A stretch of DNA of 18,536 bases from contig JAFYMM010000210.1 in NCBI GenBank assembly GCA_017550055.1, forward strand, positions 1-18,536. The letters run 5' to 3'. Source of the DNA: Paludibacteraceae bacterium. Its GTDB lineage: Bacteria > Bacteroidota > Bacteroidia > Bacteroidales > Paludibacteraceae. A model generated the notes under the pieces. That model was not told the DNA's origin. It did not search any database and worked only from the letters and a program-made list of their open reading frames with translations. Within the stretch, counting starts at the first letter, position 1. Every line of letters begins with the position of its first letter. A program made the translations under genes and the position numbers. Below are positions 6,834 to 13,982 of the stretch, piece by piece.

Positions 6834-7592
6834 ATGCCTTATAGAAGATTGCCAAAAACAGATCAAGCTCGTCTTAAATCGTTGAAAAAGGCGATTGCGA
6901 TGGAGAAGATGCCGATGAATGAAATACCCGTGCCATTCCGTTTGTTGACACAGGCGAAGGCTTATTTGCCAGTGTTTGAAACATTGGTGAGCCAGTATAA
7001 TATGACTTTTGAGACTCAGGTGTCGGAGAGCAAGAAGTATCAGAATATGGTGAAAAATGCTCGTATGTATGTTTCGCATTTTATTCAAGTGTTGAACTTT
7101 GCGGTGTTGCGTGGTGAGTTTAAAAAAGACATAAAGGTGCTTTATGGTTTAGACCCAGATGATTTTACAGTACCTGATTTGACTACTGATGCTGCTCTTG
7201 TGGTATGGGGGCGTAAGATTATTGATGGAGAGCAAGAGCGTGTGGCTCAGGGGGGGGCGCCTTTGGCATATCCTACAATAGCGAAGGTTCGTGTGCATTA
7301 TGATATATTTTGTGACCAGCATGCTAATCGTAAGACTTATCAGCAGTCGACTAGTCGTAATCAACAGCGTGTTGCAGAGATGCGTGACCAAGTTGATGAG
7401 TTGATACTTCAGATTTGGGATGCTGTTGAGGCGGCGTATGTGGATTTGTTGCCGTATGCTCGTTATCAGGCTTGCACTAAGTGTGGTGTGATTTATTATT
7501 ATAGAAAGGGTGAAAGTCATCTTACGCCTAAGACAGATGAGGATATTGAGAAGGCTCAGGCTGCAACGCTTTCACTTTCGTTTGAGGAATAA
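6834..7592 (+). CDS. Conserved Bacteroidota protein of unknown function (252 aa)
   Basis: I recognise the opening MPYRRLPKTDQARLKSLKKA as a family common in Bacteroidales genomes, but know no function. The protein is soluble, with no signal peptide or membrane segment, and mainly helical. Residues 35-105 look like a helical bundle (LTQAKAYLPVFETLVSQYN, NARMYVSHFIQVLNFAV). A second helical part (170-210) precedes a CxxC knuckle at C214 and C217 (YQACTKCGVIYYYRKGE), which looks like half of a zinc ribbon; C160 is the only other cysteine, so a complete zinc site would need dimerisation or other ligands. The linker codons for Q139-G140-G141 contain eight consecutive G (7250-7257), striking in this AT-rich DNA. 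The ATG follows heptameric repeats. A shared terminator separates it from the convergent ABC gene. Confidence 0.8.
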   Translation: MPYRRLPKTDQARLKSLKKAIAMEKMPMNEIPVPFRLLTQAKAYLPVFETLVSQYNMTFETQVSESKKYQNMVKNARMYVSHFIQVLNFAVLRGEFKKDIKVLYGLDPDDFTVPDLTTDAALVVWGRKIIDGEQERVAQGGAPLAYPTIAKVRVHYDIFCDQHANRKTYQQSTSRNQQRVAEMRDQVDELILQIWDAVEAAYVDLLPYARYQACTKCGVIYYYRKGESHLTPKTDEDIEKAQAATLSLSFEE

Positions 7593-7611
7593 AAATTCTG
7601 TTTGAATAATA

Positions 7612-7641
7612 AAAAAAACTGACCTGGTGGTCAGTTTTTTT
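7612..7641. terminator. Bidirectional terminator shared by the 252-aa gene and the ABC ATPase
   Basis: A perfect 13-bp inverted repeat (7612-7624 and 7629-7641) around the loop TGGT consists of an A7 run, ACTGACC-type core and T7 run. It therefore works as stem plus U-tract in both directions. Its right end overlaps the TAA stop codon of the minus-strand ABC gene (7640-7642). Confidence 0.9.
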
Positions 7642-8548
7642 ATTTGTTTACGCTTTGTAGGAATATGTCGTTCATTGAGGGGAGTTGTTCTTCGAATTTT
7701 AGGATTGTGCTTTTTTGTATTAGTTCGCTTAATAGGTCGTTTGATGTGTTGTTGGGTTTGAGTGTGAATTCGGCATGGGTGATGTTGTTTTCTTGTTTGA
7801 GGTTTAGTAGGTTAGCACAATGGAAATCGTTGGAGACGGATGGGTTGTAGTCTTTGAGAGAGACTATGTATTTGTTGGTGCTGAATTGTTTGCGGATTTG
7901 GTTGATGTTGCCAGAGAGTACTACTTGTGATTTGTTGATGAGAGCAATGTTTTCGCAGAGGCGTTCGACGGAATCCATGTTGTGAGTTGAGAATATTATG
8001 GTTGCTCCTTTGTTTTTTAGTTCGATGATTTCTTTTTTGAGGAGTTCTGCGTTTATGGGGTCGAAGCCACTGAATGGTTCGTCGAAGATGAGAAGTTCGG
8101 GTTCGTGGAGCACGGTGGTGATGAATTGGACTTTTTGGGCCATTCCTTTTGATAGTTCTTCTACTTTTTTGTCCCACCATGATTCGATTTCGAATTTCTC
8201 GAACCAGTATTTTAGGCGTTTGAGTGCTTCGGTTTTAGATAGGCCTTTGAGTTGGCATAGGTATAGGGCTTGCTCGCCAACTTTCATTTTTTTGTATAGT
8301 CCGCGTTCTTCGGGTAGGTAGCCTATGTTGGCTGTGTGTTGTAGGGTTAGGGGGGTGTTGTTTAGTAGGACTTCGCCTTTGTCGGGAGCCGTGATAGAGT
8401 TGATTATGCGGATTAGTGTGGTTTTGCCTGCGCCGTTAGGGCCGAGTAGTCCGAATATGGAACCTCGTGGTACGCTTATGCTTACGTCGTTGAGAGCAAG
8501 GTGGTTGGCGTATTGCTTGTATACGTTTTTGACTTCGAGTATGTTCAT
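7640..8548 (-). CDS. ABC transporter ATP-binding protein, NatA-like, without adjacent permease
   Basis: The 302-residue product is an ABC-2 type exporter ATPase that energises a separate membrane partner. Walker A is GPNGAGKTT at 36-44, the signature is LSKGM at 132-136 (the variant usual in NatA-type proteins, in place of LSGGQ), and Walker B with the catalytic Glu is LLIFDEPFSGFDP from 152. The switch His is H189 (STHNM). After about residue 215 there is a DUF4162-type C-terminal domain (IVSLKDYNPS to the end). In relatives I know, the NatB-like permease follows immediately. Here the gene runs into a terminator and a convergent unrelated gene, and no permease is present anywhere in the window. 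The substrate is unknown. Confidence 0.9.
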   Translation of the reverse strand: MNILEVKNVYKQYANHLALNDVSISVPRGSIFGLLGPNGAGKTTLIRIINSITAPDKGEVLLNNTPLTLQHTANIGYLPEERGLYKKMKVGEQALYLCQLKGLSKTEALKRLKYWFEKFEIESWWDKKVEELSKGMAQKVQFITTVLHEPELLIFDEPFSGFDPINAELLKKEIIELKNKGATIIFSTHNMDSVERLCENIALINKSQVVLSGNINQIRKQFSTNKYIVSLKDYNPSVSNDFHCANLLNLKQENNITHAEFTLKPNNTSNDLLSELIQKSTILKFEEQLPSMNDIFLQSVNK

Positions 8549-8583
8549 TTGTATGTGTTGTATGATTTGTTTGAAGGTTGCTT

Positions 8584-8649
8584 TATAGTATGTTTATGGT
8601 ATATTTATCCTATATTTATAGTATATTTATGGTATATTTATAGTATGTT
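8584..8649 (-). repeat. Six tandem 11-nt repeats upstream of the ABC ATPase gene
   Basis: Six exact-length 11-nt units fill 66 bp. On plus they read TATAGTATGTT, TATGGTATATT, TATCCTATATT, TATAGTATATT, TATGGTATATT and TATAGTATGTT, so variation is confined to positions 4, 5 and 9. A decayed seventh unit (GTAGGTATGGA) may follow. In the orientation of the minus-strand gene, the array ends 35 nt before its start codon. Confidence 0.9.
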
Positions 8650-8694
8650 GTAGGTATGGAGAGGGTTTGGTTTTGTATGTATGGATTTTGGGCG

Positions 8695-8702
8695 CAAATT
8701 TA
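8695..8702 (-). promoter_or_regulatory. Possible ABC gene promoter, -7 element
   Basis: On minus this reads TAAATTTG, matching TAnnTTTG. The nearest -33 TTG lies at 15 nt, shorter than usual. If used, the 11-nt array (8584-8649) would lie in the transcribed leader. The 309-bp divergent gap 8549-8857 holds this element, the array and the plus-strand promoter at 8786; the rest is T/G-rich without recognisable structure. Confidence 0.35.
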
Positions 8703-8785
8703 CAAAAAAAAATGGTTCAATGTTATTTTTTGTCAAAAAAGTGTGTTTGTGTGGTTAAAATGTGTGAGATATGAGATAATTTTTG

Positions 8786-8793
8786 TATCTTTG
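8786..8793 (+). promoter_or_regulatory. Probable promoter of the porG-uppS-bamA-skp-murI operon, -7 element
   Basis: TATCTTTG matches TAnnTTTG exactly. No well-spaced TTG is visible upstream. Transcription would start near 8800, about 58 nt before the TTG start codon of the first gene. No other convincing promoter is seen before the long gene run that follows. Confidence 0.55.
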
Positions 8794-8857
8794 TAGCAAT
8801 TTTAATGGAGTTTTTGCGTTTATTCCAATAGTAGTGATTTTTTAGATGTAAATTAAG

Positions 8858-9505
8858 TTGAAAAAGGTATTTTTATTATTAGTAATACTTTGTGTTACAG
8901 TGGGTAGCGTAAAATCTCAAGATACGTTCTATGGTGAGTTTGGTCTTACTGGAGGATGTGGTTTTGTGTTGGGTGATACGAATGATTTTTTGTTTAGATA
9001 CACTCAACCATTGGGTGGATTGTACGCAAAATACAAATTTAATGGTCGCTGGGAGACTCGTTTGCAGTTGGATGGTGGATTGTTGGGGTATGCCGAGGAG
9101 TTGAATTATGGATATGTTGGGTTGCAGGCGTTGGGGGAATTTAATTTCTTTGATTACGGAGTGAAGCGATGGGAGGCGCATTATTCTTGGTTTTCTCCTT
9201 GTTTGGTTGCGGGTTTGGGTTGTGTGTTGTTTGATTTGGGAGGAAAGCCTAAGTTTACGATGACGTTGCCTCTTGGTGTTGGATTGAAGTTTAAGCTGGC
9301 TAATAGGGTGAATACGGGTGTGTATTGGACTGTATCGAAGGCTTTTTCGGATAAGATGGATAATGCGCCTAATCCAAATGGGCAGTATGGTAAGTTTTGG
9401 AATAATCAGGACTGGTATTCTACTGCGCAGGTGTTTTTGTCGTTTAATTTTTACAAAATATGCGCTCCATGTCGTAATGGGGTTGGAAAACATAAAAGAA
9501 GATGA
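8858..9505 (+). CDS. PorG-like outer-membrane beta-barrel protein (DUF6089 type)
   Basis: The 215-residue product starts with a classical signal peptide, MKKVFLLLVILCVTVGSVKSQ, with cleavage expected near residue 20. It continues with alternating amphipathic strands rich in Gly and aromatics (GEFGLTGGCGFVLGD, LGGLYAKYKF, GLQALGEFNFF, TMTLPLGVGLKFKL, TAQVFLSFNF), typical of a small outer-membrane barrel. Its position directly before uppS and bamA matches porG (DUF6089) in Bacteroidota, where PorG contacts the PorK/PorN ring of the type IX secretion system. The start is TTG: an in-frame stop lies at 8849-8851 and no early in-frame ATG would keep the signal peptide. A basic tail with C202-A-P-C205 follows the last strand. 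The stop overlaps the uppS ATG (ATGA). Confidence 0.72.
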   Translation: MKKVFLLLVILCVTVGSVKSQDTFYGEFGLTGGCGFVLGDTNDFLFRYTQPLGGLYAKYKFNGRWETRLQLDGGLLGYAEELNYGYVGLQALGEFNFFDYGVKRWEAHYSWFSPCLVAGLGCVLFDLGGKPKFTMTLPLGVGLKFKLANRVNTGVYWTVSKAFSDKMDNAPNPNGQYGKFWNNQDWYSTAQVFLSFNFYKICAPCRNGVGKHKRR

Positions 9506-10245
9506 CAACTTTGAAAGATAAAATAGATGTGTCTCGTATTCCGCAACATATTGCGGTTATTATGGATGGCAATGGACGTTGGGCTAAATTGCATGGCAAG
9601 GAGCGTTTGTATGGTCATTATAATGGCGTAGAGTCGGTGCGTGCGGTGATTACGGCATCAGTTCAGTTGGGAGTTAAGTATTTGACTCTTTATACTTTTT
9701 CTACTGAAAATTGGAACAGACCAAAGGCTGAGGTTGATGGTTTGATGGAGCTTTTGGTGGAGAATATTGTTAAGGAAACGCCTACTTTTCATGAGAAAAA
9801 TATTCGTTTTATGACGATTGGAGATAATTCGTTGTTGCCAGAGAGGGCTTTGTGTAAGCTTGAGGAGTGTATTGCTGAGACGGCATCGAATAGTGGTATG
9901 ACTCTTGTTTTGGCGTTGAGTTATTCTTCACGTTGGGAAATTACGGATGCTGTGCGTAGAATTGCGGAGAAGGTGAAGAATGGAGAATTGAATGTTGAAG
10001 ATATTGATGATGAGGTGGTTTCGGGTAATCTTACTACTGCTGGTATTCCTGACCCTGAATTGTTGATTCGTACGAGTGGAGAGTTGCGTTTGTCGAATTA
10101 TTTGTTGTGGCAAATGGCTTATACTGAATTGTATTTTACTGATACGTTGTGGCCAGATTTTCGAGAAGAGAGTCTTTATGAGGCTATTGTTGATTATCAG
10201 AAGCGTGAACGTCGTTTTGGAAAGACGAGTGAACAGTTAGTATAA
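9502..10245 (+). CDS. uppS: Isoprenyl transferase (undecaprenyl diphosphate synthase)
   Basis: The 247-residue cis-prenyltransferase extends an allylic diphosphate with IPP units to the C55 lipid that carries peptidoglycan and polysaccharide precursors. The N-terminal HIAVIMDGNGRWAK contains the catalytic Asp (D22). LYTFSTENWNRPKAEV and the C-terminal RTSGELRLSNYLLWQMAYTE followed by LWPDF are the other conserved blocks. The length is normal. It overlaps the preceding gene by 4 nt and lies 20 nt before bamA, so it is inside the operon. It probably uses the product of the trans-prenyl synthase at 5800-6762 as primer, which is an inference. Confidence 0.96.
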   Translation: MTTLKDKIDVSRIPQHIAVIMDGNGRWAKLHGKERLYGHYNGVESVRAVITASVQLGVKYLTLYTFSTENWNRPKAEVDGLMELLVENIVKETPTFHEKNIRFMTIGDNSLLPERALCKLEECIAETASNSGMTLVLALSYSSRWEITDAVRRIAEKVKNGELNVEDIDDEVVSGNLTTAGIPDPELLIRTSGELRLSNYLLWQMAYTELYFTDTLWPDFREESLYEAIVDYQKRERRFGKTSEQLV

Positions 10246-10265
10246 TTTTTTTTAGACTTGATAAT

Positions 10266-12872
10266 TTGAAAAAGATATTATTTATATTGATTTTTACTCT
10301 TTGTGGAGTGGCTTTGTTTGCTCAAGATGATTCGGATGAGGATCGTTTTGGGTTTGATTATACCCTTACGCCTAAAGATGTTACTATTGCCGATATTAAA
10401 ATTACGGGAGCATCGTCGTATGAGGATTATGTGCTTATTGGTTTTTCGGGACTCAATAAAGGACAAAAGATTCGTATTCCAGGAGCAGATTTGACCAATG
10501 TGGTTAAGCGATTTTGGAAACAGGGATTCTTCTCGGATGTGAAAATTTTGGCTGATAAGGTTGAAAATGATAGTGTTTGGCTTACTATTGCGTTGCAACA
10601 ATTGCCACGTGTTTCGACTATAAATTTTTATGGATTGAAGAAGGGTGAGATTGAAGATATAGAGAAAACTATTGAAATTCAAAAGGGTAAACAGTTGAAT
10701 GCTGACGCTGTTGACCGCACGAAGATTGCTATTCGTAAATTTTTGTCGGAAAAAGGTTTTCATAATGCAGATATTCTTGTTTATCAGAAGAATGACCCTG
10801 CGGTAGAGGGTAATGTGGTGGTGGATATTAGTGTTGATAAACGCGAAAAGGTGAGGGTGAATGATATTGTTGTGGTTGGTAATGAGGCTATGTCTATTGC
10901 AAGAATAGACCGTGCGATGAAGAAAACCAATCGTGCTGGTAAGATTGCTAATATATTCCGCGCAAAGAAGTTTGTTGAGAAAGAGTATGAGAATGATAAG
11001 AAAACTCTTGTAGAGAAATATAATGAAATAGGTTATCGTGATGCGGTGATTGTGAATGATACTGTGGTTAAGCGAGATGATGGTAAGGTGGATGTGTATC
11101 TTGAAGTAGAAGAGGGTAAGAAGTATTATTTTGGAGATATTAAGTGGTTGGGTAATACGCTATATCCGAGTGAATATCTTAATCGTTTGCTCAATGTAGA
11201 GAAGGGAGAGGTTTATAATTTGAAAGATTTGAATAAACGTCTTTATGAGGATGAGGATGCGGTGTCGGCTTTGTATAAGGATAATGGTTATCTTTTTATG
11301 AATATTGATCCAGTGGAAGTGGGAATTGAGGGGGATTCGATTAACTTTGAAATGCGTATTTACGAAGGGCAACAAGCAACGATTAATAAGGTTATAATCA
11401 ATGGTAATACGCGTGTTTATGAGCATGTGGTGCGTAGAGAAATGCGTACGAAACCAGGTGCGTTGTATAGCCAAAGCGACTTAGTGCGTACGCTTCGTGA
11501 GTTGGCACAATTGCAACAATTTGATGAAGAGAAAATATTTTCAGGCGTTGATTTGCAACCAAATCCAGAAGATGGAACGGTAGATATAGCCTATAATCTT
11601 GAAACAAAATCGAGCGACCAAGTGGAGTTCTCGGCAGGTTGGGGACAGTCGGGTATCGTTCTTTCGGTAGGTTTGAAATTTTCAAACTTTGCAATTCAAA
11701 ACCTTTTCAAACCAAAAACATATCGTATAGTGCCACAAGGCGAGGGTCAGACACTCAGTCTAAAAGCCCAAGCAAATGGTATGTACTATCAAAATTATAG
11801 TATTTCTTTCTTCGACCCTTGGTTGGGCGGTAAACGACCTAACTCATTCTCTGTTAGTTTCTTCTATTCGGTACAGACAGGGTTGAGTAATCGCTATTAC
11901 GAGAACTATAATTATATGTACAACTACTATAATAGCTACTATAACAATTATTATGGTAATAATTATTATTATGGTACAAATAATTATGGCACGGAATATG
12001 ATAAGAATGTATTTATGAGAACTGTCGGTGCGTCGGTGGGTTATGGTACTCGTCTTAAATGGCCAGATGACTATTTTACCTTCTATACAAACGTGTCGTA
12101 TCAACGTTATCATTTGAAAAATTGGTTTAAGAGTTACTATGGATTCGAAACAGGTGTAACAAATGACCTTTCGTTAGGCGTGACACTTTCTCGTAATTCT
12201 ATTGATAATCCGATTTATACACGTAGAGGTTCGTCATTGGCATTGTCGGTGTCAGCAACATTCCCATATTCGTTATTGACAAAAGATGTTGATTATGCTT
12301 CGATGTCGTTGGCAGAACGTAGTAAATGGATTGAATATCACAAGTGGAAGTTTAATGCTAAATTCTTTGTTCCTCTTACTACAGATAATAAATTGGTGTT
12401 GATGGCTAGAGCAGACTATGGTTTCTTGGGTTATTATAACAAAGATAAACGTTCGCCATTTGGTAAGTTTTATTTAGGTGGTGATGGTATGTCGGGTTAT
12501 GTGACAGCAGGTACAGAGACGATAGGTCTTCGTGGTTATGAAGCTGGAGCATTGACACCATATACAGGAGAGGGATACTATGGATATAATGGTAACTTAT
12601 ATACTAAACTCTGTGTTGAATTGCGTTATCCGTTGTTGCTCAATCAGTCGACAAATATTTGGGCATTGGCTTTTGTTGAAGCAGGTAATGCTTGGAGCGA
12701 ATTTAAGAATTTCAATCCATTTGACTTGAAGCGTTCTGCAGGTGTTGGTGTGCGTGTGTATTTGCCAATGTTTGGTTTGCTTGGTATTGACTGGGCATAT
12801 GGTTTCGACCTTGACCAAACAGGTCGTCGTGGTGGTAGTCAATTCCATTTTATACTCGGACAAGAGTTCTAA
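10266..12872 (+). CDS. bamA: Outer membrane protein assembly factor BamA
   Basis: The 868-residue protein inserts beta-barrel proteins into the outer membrane. A signal peptide ending FAQ (residues 1-20) precedes POTRA domains spanning about 38-450; segments such as VNDIVVVGNEAM, YYFGDIKWLGNTLYPSEYL and INKVIINGNTRVYEHVVRREM mark domain starts. The barrel fills 455-868 and ends in the C-terminal Phe. The loop-6 motif, VRGF in proteobacteria, appears as LRGY at 755-758. Residues 544-578 form a Tyr/Asn-rich insertion, probably in an early extracellular loop. The start codon is TTG; it gives MKKILFILIF and no nearby in-frame ATG would retain the signal peptide. Its place after uppS and before skp genes supports BamA over other Omp85 proteins such as TamA. 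Confidence 0.94.
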   Translation: MKKILFILIFTLCGVALFAQDDSDEDRFGFDYTLTPKDVTIADIKITGASSYEDYVLIGFSGLNKGQKIRIPGADLTNVVKRFWKQGFFSDVKILADKVENDSVWLTIALQQLPRVSTINFYGLKKGEIEDIEKTIEIQKGKQLNADAVDRTKIAIRKFLSEKGFHNADILVYQKNDPAVEGNVVVDISVDKREKVRVNDIVVVGNEAMSIARIDRAMKKTNRAGKIANIFRAKKFVEKEYENDKKTLVEKYNEIGYRDAVIVNDTVVKRDDGKVDVYLEVEEGKKYYFGDIKWLGNTLYPSEYLNRLLNVEKGEVYNLKDLNKRLYEDEDAVSALYKDNGYLFMNIDPVEVGIEGDSINFEMRIYEGQQATINKVIINGNTRVYEHVVRREMRTKPGALYSQSDLVRTLRELAQLQQFDEEKIFSGVDLQPNPEDGTVDIAYNLETKSSDQVEFSAGWGQSGIVLSVGLKFSNFAIQNLFKPKTYRIVPQGEGQTLSLKAQANGMYYQNYSISFFDPWLGGKRPNSFSVSFFYSVQTGLSNRYYENYNYMYNYYNSYYNNYYGNNYYYGTNNYGTEYDKNVFMRTVGASVGYGTRLKWPDDYFTFYTNVSYQRYHLKNWFKSYYGFETGVTNDLSLGVTLSRNSIDNPIYTRRGSSLALSVSATFPYSLLTKDVDYASMSLAERSKWIEYHKWKFNAKFFVPLTTDNKLVLMARADYGFLGYYNKDKRSPFGKFYLGGDGMSGYVTAGTETIGLRGYEAGALTPYTGEGYYGYNGNLYTKLCVELRYPLLLNQSTNIWALAFVEAGNAWSEFKNFNPFDLKRSAGVGVRVYLPMFGLLGIDWAYGFDLDQTGRRGGSQFHFILGQEF
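11895..11999 (+). other. Tyr/Asn-rich low-complexity insertion in BamA
   Basis: Codons for residues 544-578 encode 35 residues of which 16 are Tyr and 10 Asn, with almost no hydrophobic residue. It follows the strand SFSVSFFYSVQTGLSNR, so it probably replaces a surface loop. The DNA is a degenerate series of TAT/TAC and AAT/AAC codons, which suggests expansion by slippage. Confidence 0.8.
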
Positions 12873-12921
12873 TTAAACCAAAAGGAAATATAGAGGTCTA
12901 AAAAAATAAAAAAAGAGAAAT

Positions 12922-13440
12922 ATGAAGAAGTTATTAGTAGCATTGTGTGCTGTGATGATGACATTAAATCTTGCAGCAAAAGGAGAACAGGTGGTGCTTG
13001 TTGATATGGATTATATTATGAGTGCAATTCCTGCATACGAAACAGCAAATGAGCAACTTGACCAAATATCTAAGAAGTGGCAAAAAGAGGTTGAGGCTAT
13101 TTTGATTGAAGTGCAAACTATGTATAAGAATTATCAAACAGAGCTTGTATTCCTTTCGGATGAGATGAAAAAGAAACGTGAAGATGAAATTATTGCTAAA
13201 GAGAAAGAGGCTAATGATTTGAAACGTAAATATTTTGCGCCTGATGGAGAATTGTTCAAAAAACGAGAAGCATTGGTGAAACCAATTCAAGATGAGATTT
13301 ATAATGCAGTTCAAGAGATTTGCGAACAACAAGGGTATCAGATAGTATTGGACAAATCAACAACGAATAATCTTATTTTTGCATCGCCAAAAATTGATAT
13401 TAGCGATGAACTTCTTGAAAAACTTGGATATTCAAAATAA
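12922..13440 (+). CDS. Skp/OmpH-family periplasmic chaperone, copy 1
   Basis: The 172-residue product has a signal peptide (MKKLLVALCAVMMTLNLAAKG, cleavage near residue 19) and then VVLVDMDYIMSAIPAYETANEQL, the Skp N-terminal strand-helix. A long charged coiled coil at about 50-130 and a C-terminal strand part (YQIVLDKSTTNNLIFASPKIDISDELL) complete the family pattern. Skp trimers hold unfolded barrel proteins on their way to BamA, encoded immediately upstream with a gap of 49 nt. Among the three copies this one is the most diverged in the coiled-coil tips, with the insertion-like segment KYFAPDGELFKKRE. The leader is A-rich. Specific clients are unknown. Confidence 0.9.
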   Translation: MKKLLVALCAVMMTLNLAAKGEQVVLVDMDYIMSAIPAYETANEQLDQISKKWQKEVEAILIEVQTMYKNYQTELVFLSDEMKKKREDEIIAKEKEANDLKRKYFAPDGELFKKREALVKPIQDEIYNAVQEICEQQGYQIVLDKSTTNNLIFASPKIDISDELLEKLGYSK

Positions 13441-13469
13441 ATATTAATAACTAAATAACTAATAAAATT

Positions 13470-13979
13470 ATGTTAAAAAGAATCACACTTATTTTGATGG
13501 TGGCACTTTTGCCACTTATCGCAATGGCACAAACAGTTAAACTTGGTTATATCAATTCACAAGAGGTGATGATGATGATGCCAGAAGTAAACGATGTTGA
13601 AAAACAATTGGCTGATTTCAATGAGAAAAATATGAAGTATTTGCAAGATATGGAGAAAGAAATCCAAGACAAATATGTTAAATATGAACAAGAAAAAGCT
13701 ACAATGTCGGATGCAATTCGCAAAGTACAAGAAGAGGAGTTGATGAGTCTTCAACAACGTCTTCAAACTACATATCAAACACTTCAACAAGAAAGTCAAA
13801 AGAAACAAGCAGAACTTATTCAACCATTGCAAGAGAAACTTCGCACAGCTATTGAAACTGTCAGCAAAAAACAAGGTTTGACAATGGTATATGATATGAT
13901 GTCAGGTGCGATTCTTTATAAAAGCGATGCAGCTATTGATATTACACCAGCAGTGAAAAAAGAATTAGGTATTCTTTAA
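13470..13979 (+). CDS. Skp/OmpH-family periplasmic chaperone, copy 2
   Basis: The 169-residue product has a signal peptide ending MAQ (residues 1-21) and the Skp opening VKLGYINSQEVMMMMPEVNDVEKQL. The middle is a Gln/Glu/Lys-rich coiled coil at about 45-130 (QQRLQTTYQTLQQESQKKQ), and the C-terminal strand region is TMVYDMMSGAILYKSDAAIDITP. It lies 29 nt after copy 1 and is clearly paralogous to it. Four consecutive Met codons (about 13567-13578) near the N-terminal helix replace the usual mixed residues. The leader contains two copies of AATAACTA (13446-13461). Confidence 0.92.
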   Translation: MLKRITLILMVALLPLIAMAQTVKLGYINSQEVMMMMPEVNDVEKQLADFNEKNMKYLQDMEKEIQDKYVKYEQEKATMSDAIRKVQEEELMSLQQRLQTTYQTLQQESQKKQAELIQPLQEKLRTAIETVSKKQGLTMVYDMMSGAILYKSDAAIDITPAVKKELGIL

Positions 13980-13982
13980 TAT

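Noticed and set aside
7250..7257. The G8 tract as an actual frameshift making a pseudogene
   Set aside because: The frame is continuous through it and the protein is full-length up to the CxxC region; only potential for slippage is claimed.
8549..8857. A small gene or structured RNA in the 309-bp gap before the porG-like gene
   Set aside because: No plausible short coding frame or recognised riboswitch or RNA fold is seen; the gap is explained by an 11-nt array and two promoter elements.
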